A stretch of 64,000 bases of DNA from Eutreptiella sp. 'Long Island Sound 2002' (taxonomy: Eukaryota > Euglenozoa > Euglenophyceae > Eutreptiales > Eutreptiaceae), in assembly GCA_964036045.1 (NCBI GenBank), contig OZ038397.1, positions 19,283,742-19,347,741 of the forward strand, written 5' to 3'. Positions 30,001-45,000 of the stretch are shown piece by piece. The stretch's first letter is position 1. Every line of letters begins with the position of its first letter. A program made the position numbers and the translations under genes. The notes beneath the pieces were generated by a model. It saw nothing but the letters and a program-made list of their open reading frames with translations, did not search any database and was not told where the DNA came from.

Positions 30001-33000
30001 CGTATTCACCGCCAGTACCACGCCCTCCCACTCGGGCTCTTTCAGCGGCACCCCCGCTGCCTCTGCCACGCTGTCGTACTCCCTGACGACCTCCCCGTCC
30101 CGTTCTCGCAGCTGCACACGGACCTCATCGCCACCGCCCACGCTCTCCGCCTCGATCTCCTGGTCACCCACCTCAACTGCCACCCCCTCCGCCTCGCCCC
30201 TGCGCACCCCCAGCCACAGCGGCACTGCGTCCACCTCCGTCTCTGCCTCTGTCGCGCACTCCGCCTCCACATCCCGCACGCCCCCCTCCCCCTCCAGCAG
30301 CTACACCCCCACCCGCTCCTGCACTTACTCGCCCTCAGGTAGGCAAAGCTCCACCGCCTCCACGTCGCGCTCCCCCAGCCCCACCCCCACCGCCACCCCG
30401 CGGCCTCACCGCACCCTCTCCACAAGCCCCAGTGGCTCGGCAACTCGTACCCACAGCCTGAGCTCCAGTGCGCCATCCCTCACACGCAGCCTTGGGTGCA
30501 CTGCCTCCGCCTCAGCGACCGCCACCCCAAGCCTCAGCACCTTCTTGACCTCCACCCTGACTCCCTCCCCCAGCCCCACCGCGTCCACCGTCTCGACCAC
30601 CCTGACCCTGTCCGGTACCGCCAGCGCATCTACCCCGGCCTCTGCATCTGTGACCCCCAAGCACACCGCTTCTGTGTCCCCCGGCCGCACCCCCACCCCC
30701 ACCGACAGCCTTGGCCCCTCCCGCACGCAGTCCCTCACGTCCACTCTCACGCTATCTCCTGCGGAGTCGGCCTCGGCATCGCTGACCCGCTCCAGCGGCT
30801 CCCTCTCCGTATCCGCGAGCTCCACCTCCACGGGTCTCCCCACCCTCACCCACACCTCCTCCCTCTCCCCGACAACCCTCACCCCTGCCTCCCCCACGCT
30901 GTCCCTGACACCCACCTCCACCTCCTCAGCCTCGTCCGCGACCCTGAGCCACCCAACCACCAGCCCCACCGGCAGCCACAGCCCCATGCCCAGCCCCTCC
31001 TGCACCCCCTCAACCCACACCCACTCCCTCTCCCCCAGCCCCTCGTCCAGCCTCACCTCCACCCCATCCCACACCCCATCCCCCACGGCGTCCTCCCGCA
31101 TGTCTCGTTCCCGCACCTTCTCTGTCACCGCAACCCCCGCAACCCTCAGTCCCACGCCCAGTCCCTCGGCGTCCCCCAGCCGCACGGGCTCCCTCACCCA
31201 GAGCCCGACCCCCTCCCTCAGCGTCCGGGCCTCCCGCACGCCCACGGCCTCGTCGTTCTCCCGCACGCGGTCCCCCAGCCCGACAGCCTCGGGCAGTCCT
31301 ACCCCCACCGTCACGTGCAGCAGCAGCCGCACGCCGACGCACGGCACCACCTGCACGCCCACCTCCCGCTCGCACACCGCCTCCTTCGGCCTCAGCCGCA
31401 GCCCCACCCTCAGCCCCACCCGCACCCCCTCCGTGCCCTCGGCATCGCCATCCCTCACACCGTCCCCACCTCCGTCAGACAGCCCTTCGCCCAGCGCCAC
31501 GCTCTCCTGCACCGCCTCCCATACCACCTCCCCGTCAGCCTCGTCCGCTCCCACTTCGTCCCTCTCGCGCAGCCGCCAGCTCACACCCTCCGGCAGCCCG
31601 ACTGTCAGCCTCTCGACGTCGGCCAGCCCGAGCGGCTCTACCACGCTCTCCGGGGTCTTCACTTTCACCGCCAGTCCCCTCACCCCCTCCTGCACCCCCA
31701 CTCCGACCCGCAATCCCACGGACACCTGCACGCCATCGCCAAGCGCAAGCCTCCGCGACACGCACACGCACTCCCGCAGCGGCTCCATCGCTCCCTCCCG
31801 CACCCCCACGCCCAGCGCAACCTTCACACACACCGGCACAACGGCCCTCTCAGCCTCTGGCTCGGGCTCATGCACCGTCTCCCGAAGCGTCCACCTCAGC
31901 CTCAGCGCCACGCGGAGCGCCAGCGGCAGCGCAAGCGCTTCTCTCACGGCTGCGGCCACTGCCTCCACCAGCGTCACCCCCACCACCTCCGCCGGGCCCA
32001 CTCCTACCGGCAGCTGCAGCGCCACCTGCAGCGCCACCGCCTCAGCCCTGCCGTCCCTCACACGTGCCTCTGCCACAGCCTCGCCGTCAGCAACGGCCAC
32101 AGTCCGCCCCACGGCCACTTGGACCCACTCACCGACCACAAGCCACAGTGCCACTCGCTCCACAACCCACACCCTCAGTCCCTCTTCGTCGCCTTCCAAT
32201 GGGCTATCCGCCTCTGGGACTACGTCGCGCAGTCGCACAGGCTCCCCAACGCCTTCGACCACGCTCACTGCCAGCCTGCGGCGCACCCGGTCGTGCACTG
32301 CATCCCCCACTCGCACTGCCTCCCGCAGCTTGACCGCCACCGCCGGCCGTACCGACACCGCATCGGCCAGTTTCACGAGCTGGTCAGCCACCCCGAGCCC
32401 TACATACAGCTGCTCCGGTTGGGGAACCCCGACTCTCACTCCACCCACGCACACACTCAGCCACACCCACAGCGCATGCGACACCCCGACCCTCTCTGGT
32501 GCGTCGCCCACCGCGACGCTCACCACACAGTCTCCCTCCTGCAGTCGCACAGCCTCCACCGTCTCCTTGACGGGCAGCTTCACGGCCACTCTGAGCGCGA
32601 GCCCCAGCGCACGGCTGACCACCTCCGCGTCTTTGACCCAAAGCAACAGCCCCTCACTCTCAGCCTCGGCCTCGGGCAGCGTCACGTCCCGCCGCAGCCT
32701 TACCTCCACCGCCAGCCCCAGTGCTCTCAGCAGCCTCTCCAAGACCTGCTCCGTCTCTCAGGTAGTGACACCCACGGGCTCCTCCACCCACACTGCCACC
32801 GCCTCCACCACCGCCACCACACGAACCCCAAGCCCCTCCCCGTCGCTCATCACGGCCTCAGTCACCCCCACCTGCTCCTCCGTCACCACCAGCCTCACCA
32901 TCACGCGGTCTCCCCGCTCCCGCTCCCTCTCCCCCTCCACACGCTCGCTGTCAGCCACCATCAGCACCCTGACCCCCTCTGCTTCTCCCCTGAGCACGGC

Positions 33001-36000
33001 CACTGCAACCGCGTCCCGGACCCCCCTCGCCACCCGCAGCCCGTCTGCCACGTCCCTATCCACATCCGGCTCCTGGTCCCACAGCCCCACGCCCTCCCGG
33101 TCCCCGTCCCGCTCCCCGGTGGCGTCTATGACCCCCTCCCCCTCCGTGTCCACCACACACTCTGCCTCCGTATCCCCTCATCCCACAGCCACGTTCAGCT
33201 CCACGGGTTCTTCCACTGCCACTGTCACCCGTAGCCGTGCCTGCACGCCCTCGTGCACCGTATCACGCACCGCGACAGCGTCCCCGTCGGCCACAGCCAC
33301 AGGCACGCCTGCGCACAGCCCCACAGGCACGCTCCCGACACCCTCTCTCACAAGTACACTCGCCTCATCGCTGTCCCTCTCCGCGTCCCTGACTCAGAGC
33401 CCTAGTCCCCCCAGTCCCTCCTGCAGCGGCTCCGCCACCGCCAGCCCAACGCCCTCCCCAACCGCCGTCTGCAGCCGCAGCTCCACCGCCAGCCCCTCAG
33501 AGACCCCAAGCGTGTCATGGAGTGGGTCTCCGTCGGGGTCACCCACCACTCAGCCGACCCTCACCTTCAGCAGCACTGGCTCCCTCACAGCCAGCGCCAG
33601 CCACCCTTGCTCCTACACCAACTCCCGCACTGCGTCGGCCACCACCACCCGCTCTTCCCGATGGAGCAGCACCCTCTCCCGGTCCCTCTCCCGGTCCCTC
33701 TCCCCCGCCCGCAGCCGCACCGGCACCCCCACCCCCAGCAAAGCCCGTTCCGGCTCCGCCACCGCCTCCGCCACCCCCTCCCCGGCCCCCACGCCCACGC
33801 TCAGCGCCACCGGCTCCGATACCCCCAGTGCCACACACTCGGGGGTCTGGACGGTCTCGCGAAGCCTCAGCCCCAGTGCGACCCCCTCACTGTCCCGCAG
33901 TCCCTCCGCCACCCTCTCGGCCTCCCCCGCGGCCACTGCCTCCCGCAGCTCCTCCCCGTCCACATCCGCCTCCCCCAGTGGCACGGCCACCGTGTCCTAC
34001 AGCACTTCGCTCACGGACTCCGCCACGCGCACCTACTCACCCCCCATCAGCGGGACCACCAGCCCCACCCTCACCCGCACCCGCTCTGCCTCCCCGTCTG
34101 CGACGCCCACCCGCAGCCCCGGCCTAGCCCGCACCCGCTCCGCCTCCCCCACGCCCACTCCCTCACTGACCCGCACTGCCACCGCCTCGGCATCCCACTC
34201 AAGGGCCCTGTCCGTGACTCTCAGTCCCCCAACCGCGACCTTCTCCTGCTCACGCACCCCAACTACCGTCCCCACAGTCACGTACACCCCCAGCGCCACC
34301 GCCACGAGAAGCCCCCCCACGCGCAGCATCAGCACCACCGCCACGTGCACCGCCTCCCGCACGCCCACGGGCCGAAGTAGATCCCGGAGCCAGACACCCA
34401 CCGTGACGCGCTCCGCGACGCAGACTTCCGTGACCGAAACATCGTCGCCCACCCCCACTCCCCTCAGTCGCAGCGCGTCCCACACGCTCTCCTGCACCTG
34501 CGCCCCCACTACAACGTACACTCCGTCCCCCAGCACCTCCCACACCCTCTCAGCCTCTCCGTCGCCGAGCCCCTCTGCCCCCTCACGGTCCCGCACGCTG
34601 TCCCCCTCGGCCTCCCCGTCATGCTCCGCATCGCCACACCTCACACCCACCTCCTCTGGCAGCGGCACCGCCTCCACGTCCCGCAGCCTCAGCCCCTCCG
34701 CGCCGTCGCAGACGCCCTCCTCCTCTTTGACCCGCAGCTTCAGTACGGCCACCCGCACTGGCACCCGCAGCCCCCCCACCCCCACGTCCACAGCCACCGC
34801 TACGGCCTCTGCCTCCGTGTCACCGTCCACGGCCTCGTCTTCCCTCAGCCCCACTGTCTCCCTCACGCGCACGCGCTCGTGCAGCCCCAGCTCCACATGC
34901 AGCCCCCCGTCGGGCTCGTCAAGCCCCTCACCAACGCTGACCCGCACCGTCAGTCTCTCCACCTCCGCCACACGCTCCTCCTCCCACTCCACGTCTGCGT
35001 CCCGCAGCAAACCGCACACCAGCACGGGCACCGCCAGCCCACCCCCACCGACCCTGTCCGCCTCCACCAGCCGCTCGCACTCCGCGACGACCAGCCTCAC
35101 GCGAACAGACTCTCTCTCCGTCCTCGCCACCACCAGCGTCACTCCCACGCCCCCGAGCAGGACCCTGACTGCCACCCCATCGTCCACCGGTACCCTCACT
35201 GGCTCCCGCACCCCAGTCCCTACGGGAACCGGGAGCCGGAGCCCCACTGCCAGCCCCACAGCCTCCCGTGCACGGTCCGCTACACCATCCACCACCCCGA
35301 GCCCCACTGCGACCCCTCCCCACACCGCCTCGCGCACCGGCAGCCCCAGCCCCACGTGCACGCCCTCGCGACTACCCACGACGACCTTCACCCCCAGTGG
35401 CACGTGGAGCCGCACCTGCACCAGCTCTCCCAGTGCGAGCCCATCGCAGCCGTCGCGCTCGCCGTCGCGGTCGTCGTCGCACACCCTCAGCATGTTCCAA
35501 ACCGTCTCCGCCTCGCGGACCCCTTCCACGGCCCCCACCCAGACCCACAGCACCTCCGGCACACCGCCCTCCTTGTCCACAACCCCCACCCTGTCCTTCT
35601 CCGTGACGCGGAGTTCGGTCACCGCCAGCGCGTCCTGCTCCGTGTCCTCCGCGACCATCACCGTTTCGCCCCCCACCCTGACCCCCACCCCCTCTGCCAC
35701 ATCCCCCACCCCATCGCCGCAATCGCAGTCGCCTCCGTCCATGACCTTCAGCCACAGCCCCACCCTCACCTCCACCGTCTCCCGGTCCCTCAGCAGCACC
35801 GTCTCCGCCCCGTCCCACTCACCCTCTCCGTCCCCCGCGCCCACGCCAAGTGCCACATGCAGCGGGTCCACCTCTGCCGCCGCGAGCCCCAGCATCACCT
35901 CGACCCGTACGCTGTCCCCCTCCGTGACATCCACCCACAGCCACACCCGGACTCTCACTGCAACCCAGACCGCCAGCTCCAGTGCCACACGTGCCGCAAG

Positions 36001-39000
36001 CCCTCCCAGCGCCTCGACTACCGCGTCCCCATCCCCAACCGTCACCTGGAGCCAGAGCCTGCGCTCTGCCTCGGCCTCCACAGCGACTGTCACCCGCACC
36101 CTCTCCACAACTCGGACCGCCTCTGCATCCCCGGGCAGCGGATCGCCTTCCCTCACCCGCACACTGTCCCAATCGTCCGCGACAGTGTCCCGGACACCCT
36201 CTGCCACGTCGTCGCCCGCTTGCACTCGCACGCGCAGTTGCACCGTGACGCCGACCCAAACTCACACCAGCACCCCCACACCCACCCTGAGCCGCAACAC
36301 TTCCACCACAGCCTCGGCGTCCCACACACTCACACAGAGCCCGGGCTCCGGCACTCCGTCTCACAGTCAGACACCCAGCATCAGCTTCAGCATCACCAGC
36401 ACTGTAAGCCACTCCTGGTCTCGGAGCCTCAGCCGCTCCGCCTCGTGCTCATGCACTGCCACGCACTCCCGCTCCTGCTCCGCCTCCAGCACTGTGCCTG
36501 CCACGCTGTCCATGACTTCAAGCACCAGCCCCTCCCTCTCTCCTTCCCCTTCCTGCAGTGCCACACCAAGTCTGCCCTCCTTGTCCTACAGCCCTTCACC
36601 GCCAACATCCACGTTCTCGCCATCCTCCAGTACCTCCCCCTCCGCCACCAGCAGTTGCGCCCACAGCCACAGTCTCACGCAGTCCCACACGCAGTCCTGC
36701 ACACCCCAACCCAGTGCCACCCTCACCGCCTCTATGCCAACTGCCACGCCGTCGCTGTCCACCAGCCTCAGCCCTTCCTTCACCCCCACAGCCGCCCATA
36801 CCACGACGTTCAGCCGCACCGGCACCCAAAGTGTCACCGTGACCCCGACCTGCTCCATCGGTACCCGGACCCTCACCACTGCAACGCCCTCCACATACAC
36901 CCAATCCTACACCCCCAGCACCTCCCACTCCCGGCATTCCGGCACGCTTTCCCTCACTGCGTCGTACAGCCCATGCGCCTCCCACAGCCCGACTACCACC
37001 CCCAGCCCGACCCCGAGCCGCACGCTCAGCAAGACCTCGTCGTGCAGCCTCGCGAACAGCCGCACAGCGTCTGCATCCCAAAGCCGCACTGCGTCGCCGC
37101 CGACTGCACTCCCCACCCCAACGCCCACGCCAAGTTTCACCCGCACAGCCACGCGGTCCACACCGACCCAAGGCACCCGCTCTCAGACGCCATCCCCCCC
37201 CAGCCCTACGGTCACACGCACGACCCTCACCCGCACCCTCTCGCTCAGTCCCAGCGCCACCCCCACGTCCTCCCTTTCCCTGACCCTCTCCCCATCGGCG
37301 TCCCGGTCGCAGACCTCCTCCCCGACACGCACCGGCTCCGCCTCTCGCACGCCCACAGCCCCGGGCCCCAGCCGCACCTGCACCGCCTCCGCAAGCCCCA
37401 CCTTCACTCCCACACCCACCCGCAGCGCCACCTCCACCCCCTCCTACTCCTCCTCCGGCACTCGTTCTGCCACAACCCTCAGCCCTAGCCCCAGCCCCAC
37501 TGCCAGTGTCACCAGCAGCCGCACCCTCGGGCTCTCCTTGACACTCAGCTCCAGCCTCTCCACAAGCGGCACGAAGTCCATGGCAGAGACCCGCACGACA
37601 TCGAATTCCCTCAGTGCCTCTGCCACACCCTCGACGTCCGCCAGCCCCTCCGCCAGCCCCAGCACCACCTCCAGCGCGACACACACCTCCGCCTCCCTCA
37701 CCGCCACCGCATCGCGCTCGATCTCCGCCACCGGCACCGCCTCCGTCTCCGCCTCCGACACCGCCTCGCCCACCCGCACAGGCTCGCGCACCGCGACGCC
37801 CAGCGCCACGCCCTCCGGCAGCGCCGTTCGCACCGCCTCCGGCAGCCGCACAGCCACGTTGGCCCCGACACGGACCCGCACTGGGAGCTCCACCGCGACA
37901 TGCCTCGGCAGCCTCTCATCGACCACCACGCTGTCCCACTCCCAAAGCGGCACCCACAGCCCATCCCGCAGCAGCACTCGAACTCCCTCGCGCGGCGCTA
38001 CCGCGACCTTCACCACCTCCCGGTCACTGTCATTCTCGCGGTCGGAATCCGGCAGCGGCTCCGGCAGCCGGACTCCCGGCTACAGCCCGTCGCACACCTG
38101 GTCCGGCACCGGGATCCCCACGAGGACATGGTCCGCCAGTGGCAGCCTCACCCGCAGCCTCAGCGCAAGCCGCAGCAGCAGCCAGTCGCGGTCATCCACC
38201 CCCTCGACGACGCGGAGCGTCACGCATTCGGCCGCACAGTCCCGCACGGTTTCAGCCTCAGGCACCTGCAGCGTCTCAGCGGCGCTCTCGCCGTCCGCGT
38301 CGCGTACCGCGTCCGCCACTCTGTCCCACTCTGCCACTGCGACCCTCTCCCGGTCCCGCCCCACGGACACCCCCACCGCCTCCCCCACACACTCAGAGTC
38401 CCACTCCCACGTCCCCACACGAACCTTCTCGGCGTCCGGAAGTCTGAGTCCCTCAAGCTCCCCCCGCAGCGCCTCCCCCTCCTACACTTCCTCTCCGTCC
38501 TCGAGCCCCTCTGGAATCGCGAGCCCAACGTGTACCCCATCGACTACTGCCTCTCCTCCCACGGCTACCCCCAGCCCTTCTTGCTCGACTTCCCACACCC
38601 CCACTGCGTCGCGCAGGCGCTCGATCACCTCAACCCCCTCTCACACCACCACGGGCACCCCCTCGCTGTCCCTGTCCCACAGCGCCAGTCACGTCCCAAC
38701 CTCCTCACGCACCCACTCCCTGTCGTCCACGCGCTCGTCCTCCCTCTCGAGCGCAACCCTCACCCACACCCGCTCCGCCACCTGCAGCCCATCCACAACC
38801 CCCTCCCTATCCGCCGTGCCCTCCCCCTCCCTCAGCGGCTCCGGCACCCGCAGCTGCACCGCCACTCCCTCGGCCTCCGTCACGGCCACCCAAAGTCCCT
38901 CTGCCTCCACCGCCACGGTCTCGCAGTCTTCTTCAGGCAGCGCGTCTGGCAGCCTCACGGCCTCCTGCTTGGCAACCCCCAGCCACTCCCCAACCCCTGT

Positions 39001-42000
39001 CCTGACCCCCACTACGTCTCCCACCAGCTCCTGTAGCCACACCTGCAGCCGCAGCCCCTCCCTCACCCTCACTTCCATCTGCACCCCTACGGCCAGCCCA
39101 AGTCTGAGCACCCGTAGCCGCACGGCCTCCCTCACCCCCACCTCCTCCCTCTCCGAAACCCCCAGCACCAACGCTACCGACAGCCACTCCCCCTCCCCGT
39201 CCCGCACCCTCAGCCCCTCTGCCTCCGCGTCCCCCACCACCGGCTCGTGCTCCGCGTCCGCCACGCCCGCGAGCCACAGCCTGTCCCGGACCCCCAGCGG
39301 CTCGGCTCGGCGCACGCGCACGCCCAGCGCCACCGTCACGCGCTCCCGGTCGCTGCCCACCACCACCCCATCCCCCACCGCGTCCTGGACAGCGACCCCG
39401 ACCGCGTCCGCAACGGCCGCCCCAAGCCCTTCGAGGTCCCTGACACGGTCCGGCAGCGCAACCCCCACCTGCTCTTTGTCGAGCCGCACCGCGACTCTCA
39501 GCGACAGCCCATCGGTGTCGCGTTCCGTGACGTCCTGCACACGCTCCTTCACCACGACCGCCACGCCCTCCAGCACCCCGTCCCTGCTCTCCCCCACGTG
39601 CAGTACCCGTAGCTTGTCCCCGAGCCTTTCCCCCCGCTCCCCATCCTGGACCGGATCCGGTTCCCCCCACGCGACCACATCTCTCACCGTGTCCGGCACG
39701 GCGTCACCCTCCCTCACGGCATCCGGCACCGAAACCACCCTTTCCATCACCCGCACCCGCACCGCGACCCTCTCCGCATCCCTCTCTATGAACGAGACCC
39801 GCACCCCGTCTGCCTCTCCCACCCGCACGCCCAGCACCACCCATGCCCCCACGCAGACCCACACTGCGTCCACCACCCGCTCCGGCCCCTGCACTCGCTC
39901 CCAGAGCCTCACTCACAGCACCACCCCACCGTTCACCCGCTCCCTGACGGCCACCCTTTCTCTCCGCACCTGCAGCCCCTCCCCGTCCCTGTCCTCTGCC
40001 ACCCGCACAGGGACCAGCAGCCCCACGCTGCCCTCCCGCAGCGGCAGCCTATCGTCCACCCGCAGCCCCACCTCCACCCCGTCCATCTCCCGCACTCGCT
40101 CCTGCAGCCCGACTCCGTCTTCCACGTACTCGTCCCCCAGTGCCACACCCTCCCGATCCATGTCACCCACCTCCACGGGCACACGCACCGGCAGCACCAC
40201 ACGCACCCACTCCCAGTCCGCCGTCGCCACCGGCCCAGGGCCTACCCCCACCGCCACGTCCACCATCTCCATCTCCCGCACCGGAACCAGCACCCCATCG
40301 CCCACAGGCACGCCATCTCCCAGTCCCCCGAGCCCCACTGCCTCGCCCCCAACCCGCACCCCGTCGGCCACCCTGACCCTGTCCCCCTCCACAACCATCA
40401 GCCGCACCCTCACGCGCTCACTGTCGCACTCCTGCACCGCCACTGACCCCAGCCCCTCCGCCTCCGCCACCCATCTCACCCCCTCATCCGTTACCTGGTC
40501 CCTGTCACGGACTGCCTCCAGCGCCTCGCTCTCATGTGGCACCCGCAGCCCCAGCGCAACCCCTACACCCACGCGCTCAGGCACTCCAACGAGTACGGGC
40601 TCCCACACTTTGTCGCCTTCCGCCACATTCAGCCCGTCCACAAGCCGCACGTCCCGCACCCTCAGTCTCACACCCTCCGCCACTCCCTCCGGCTCCCACT
40701 CCCGGTCCCATAGCTCCTCCTCCTCCGCATCCCGCTCCGAGACAATGTCCACCGCGTCCACCAGCTACACGCAGTCGTCCCGCACCCTGACTGCGTCCGG
40801 CACCGCCTCCACACTGTCACGCAGCGTGTCGCCCTCCGCCTCTATGAGCCCATCCGCCCTCAGTCCCACGCCCACTGGCAGCTCGCTGACCCGCAGCCCC
40901 AGCCCTAGCCCCAGCCCTCGGACGGGGAGTCGGTCGCTGACCCCCTCCACCCCCACCGCCACCGCCTCCCAGTCTGTGACCCCCACCCCAAGCCCCGTGT
41001 CCAGGACCCCTACCTCGACCTTAGCCCACACAGTCTCAGTGTCGCAGACCCCCACCAGCGCGACGCCCAGCTACACCCGCACCCCATCCCTCACACACAC
41101 GTCGTCCCCCTCGGGCGGCACGGCCAGCCTTACCCGAACCACCTGCACCCGGACTGCCACGTCGTCCCTCTCGCCCACCCCAACGGGCTCGGTGCAGCTC
41201 AGCCGCACCCGCACCCACACGCCCTCCGGATCCCGCTCCGGCACTCCCACGGCGACTGTCACCGCCAGCTCCTGCACCGCCTCCGTCACCGTCCCCACTC
41301 TGACACCCACGCAGTCCCCGTCCACCCTCACAGCGACACACTCACCGACCCTATCCCCGGGCACGCACACCCGCAGCGCATCGCGCACCCCGACACTGTC
41401 GCGCACGCGGTCCCAGAGCGGGACCGCGACGTCCAGCGCGACCTCCACGCAGACCCCGACCCGGTCCGTCTCCGGCACCGGCTCCTGCTCTGCACCCCAA
41501 AGCCCCTCCCTCACGACCACCCCGACGCTCAGCCCCACAACCAGCGCCTCCTGCTCCACCCCCACACTCACCGCCTCCTTCTCGGACTCTCGGACAGTCC
41601 CCCCCACGGTCACCTTCACGGCGTCCGGCTCCACCTCCCGCACCCACTCCCTCACTGGCACTCATACCCCCAGCCCCCCATCCCCATCATCCAGCACCTC
41701 GGTGACCGGCAGCCCTTCCCCCACGCTGCCTTCACTCACCCCCACGGCCTCTCTCAACGTCACCATCACGCTCTCTCTCTCCACCTCCGCCACGCATTCA
41801 CGGACCCCGTCTCTCTCCCCTCGCTCAGGCACGCCCTCCCTGTCCGCATCCCTCTCCACTCCCAGCGCTTCTCCGTCACCGTCGCACAGCCCGACCCCCT
41901 CCATGTCGGTCTCCACTTCCCCTACGCCCTCCCCCACAGCATCCTCCATCACTGCGTCGCGCACTGTCTCTGTGACGCGAACACACTCTGTCTCGTACTC

Positions 42001-45000
42001 GGGCAGTACTCCTACCGTCTCCTGGACGACCTCCCAGTCGTGCAGCCCCGCTCTGACAGCCTCAGGCTCCCACTCTATGAGCGACACTGCGAGTACCTGT
42101 ACTCTGTCCCCCTCGGGCACCGGCACTCCAACCCCCACTTTGTTTGCATCGGGGACCTGCAGTCGCTCGCTCAGCCCCTCCTGCAGCACAACCGCCACCC
42201 CAACCGGTTCGGCCTCCACCTTCACCGCCTCCACGACAGCCACGGCCTCGGGCCCCGACAGCCCCACGGTGTCCTCCACCATCTCCCGCTCCCCGACCAG
42301 CCCCAGTTTGACGCCGCCGAGCTCGAGCCCCAGCGCTACTCCATCCCACTCCATCTCTCCGTCCCCGCCCACGGAGACCGGCTTCCGCACCGACACACGC
42401 AGTGCCAGTCGCACCACCATGACTGCGACGCCCAGTGGCACCACGAGCTTCAGCCGCACGATCACTCCCAGCCGCAGCCACACCCCGACCCCCTCGCACA
42501 CCCTCTCCCGAACGTCCTCGGGTACCACCACAGGCACCCGTTCCCGCAGCGGGACCAGCAGCGGGTCGTGCTCCGCATTGGCGACCCACACGCCGACCGG
42601 CACTCACTCCTACTCGCCCTCCGACTCCTTCTCGTGCAGCGTCACCTCAAGTGCGTCCCCCTCTATGAGCACGACCCACTCTGCCAGCGTCAGCCGCAGC
42701 CCACGCCGCAGCCCAAGCAACAGCCCCTCCCGCACCGCCTCTGCGTCCCGCTCCTACTCACCCTCTTCAACGGCCCCGTCTCCCTCGCCGTCCGTCACCC
42801 GCTCAGGCAGCCGTTCCGACGTCCTCAGCTCGTCGCCCTCCCTCTCCCTGTCGCACACTCTGTCTCCCTCAGCCCGCCCCACCGTCACCTTCAGCCGCAC
42901 ACGCGCCTCCCGCTCCAGGTCCTCCTCCGCGTCCCATTCCTCAACGCCCTCCCACAGCCTCAGCTTCTCCCGCAGCTTCACCGGCAGCGCGAGTGCGACC
43001 GCCAGCCGATCCTTCAGTCGCACGCGCACAAGCGCAACCGCGTCCCCCACGTCCAGCACCAGTGCCACACACACGTCCACCAGTTCGCTGAGCCCCACCA
43101 CCACCCGCTCCCGCAGCCCCACTCGCAGCGGTTCTGCCACCACATCCCGCACCCCGACCTCGTCCGCCCCCTCCCGGACGTCCACGCAGTCCACCGCTAC
43201 GGCCACTGTCACGCACGCCCCCACTGCCACTTTCTCCGCGTCTGGCTCCGTCTCCACGTCGGCGACCCGCTCTTGCACCCCCACGGCCACCCCCTCCCTA
43301 TCCGGCCCCACGCTGTCGACCAGCATCACCCACACGGACATCCCGACCGGCTCCCTCAGCACAAGCGCGTCTGCGTCCCGCAGCCCCAGCACAACCCACC
43401 GACCCACCCTCAGCGTCACCCACACACAGTCTTGCAGTGCCGAGCTCAGCCCCTCCCTCACCCCCACACCCTCGCCACTCAGTGCCTCCCTGTCCACCCG
43501 CACCCGCACAGTCACCCCCTCGGGCACCCCCACCTCCTCCTTCACCCGCACCGGCACGCCCTCCGTCAACGCCACCGGCAGCGGGACCGCCACTGCCACT
43601 CCTTCCCCGGCGAGCGCGAGCCTCACCCCGACCCCGACCGCAGGCAGCCCAACGCCCTCCACGCCCTCTGCGTCGGGGACCTCTTCCATGTCCACCGCAT
43701 CCTCCACCACCTCCCCGACCGTCACCGCGCGCCACACCACGACTCTGTCTCCTCCGACCGCCTCCCTCACTCCGACCTCCATCACCCCCACCGGGACCCC
43801 CGTCCCCACCCCCTCCCCCACGCCATCCCGTACCCGCACCCATACGTACACCGCGTCCTGGTCCCGGTCGCGCCTCAGCGCCTCGGCCTCTGCCACGGCC
43901 ACCTCCAGCTCCACGCAAACCCACTCCCGCTCGCTCACCGCCAGCAGCGTCTCCCGCACCCGCACCCTTTCCGCCAGCGCAAGCCCGACGGTCTCCCTCA
44001 CACATGTGCCCACGATGACGTACACCCGATCGGGCACCCGCAGCCCCACCAACAGCCTGTCCTCCAGCCGCAGCCCCACCCCCAGCCCCACGCTCTCGGG
44101 CTCGGCGTCTCGGTCATGCACCGCCACGCCAAGCGCCACAAGCCCCACCGGCACGCGCTGCAGCGGCACGGCCACCCCGTCTCGCACCGGCTCAGCCTCC
44201 CCGTTGTTCTCCGCCTCCCCCACCGCCACCGCGACCCGAAGCCTCAGCCGCAGCCCCCCCACCGCCACCCGCACCCGCTCCCTCAGCCCCACCCGCAGCC
44301 CCAGCGCGACCCCCTCCCCCTCCCGGACCCGCCCCACCGGCAGCCCAACCCCCAGTCCCTCGGACACCGGGTCGCCCACCCGCTCCCGCCTCGGCTCCGA
44401 CACCGGCAGCGCCTCCCACACGCGGACCGGCAGTCGCAGCGCCTCCCCCTCGCCCTCCCGATCCCAATCCCCTTCGCCCCCCTCCGCCAGCCCAACGCTG
44501 TCGTCCCTGACGCCGTCCCGCACGGGCAGCCCCAGCGGCACGCCCACGGGCTCGCCCTCCTGCAGCGCCTCCCCCTCCCTCAGCCCCCCCACCGTCACCC
44601 CCTCCACGCCCACCTCGTCCCGGTCCGCCTCGCCCTCGGGGAGCCTCACGCCGCGCCCCACGCGCACCTGGTCCGCCTCGCCGTCGCAGAGTGTCACCTC
44701 CCAGACCCCCAGCCGCACCCCAACCGGCCCCAGCGGAAGCCACACGCTCACGCACCCGCGCTCTGTCACCCGCTCTCTGACCTTCACTTGGAGCCCCGCC
44801 ACCCGCAGTCGGAGCCTGACCACCTGCACCCGCTCACCCACTGCGACCCCCACCGCCCCCACCGCCACCCACACCTGCAGCCCCTCCCCCGTGTCCGGGT
44901 CCCCGACGCTCTCCCCCTCCGCCACCACCACTGCCTCCGCCTTCCGCAGCACCACCTGCAGCCCCTCAGGGCCGTCCCTTACTCGCACCCCCAGCCAGAC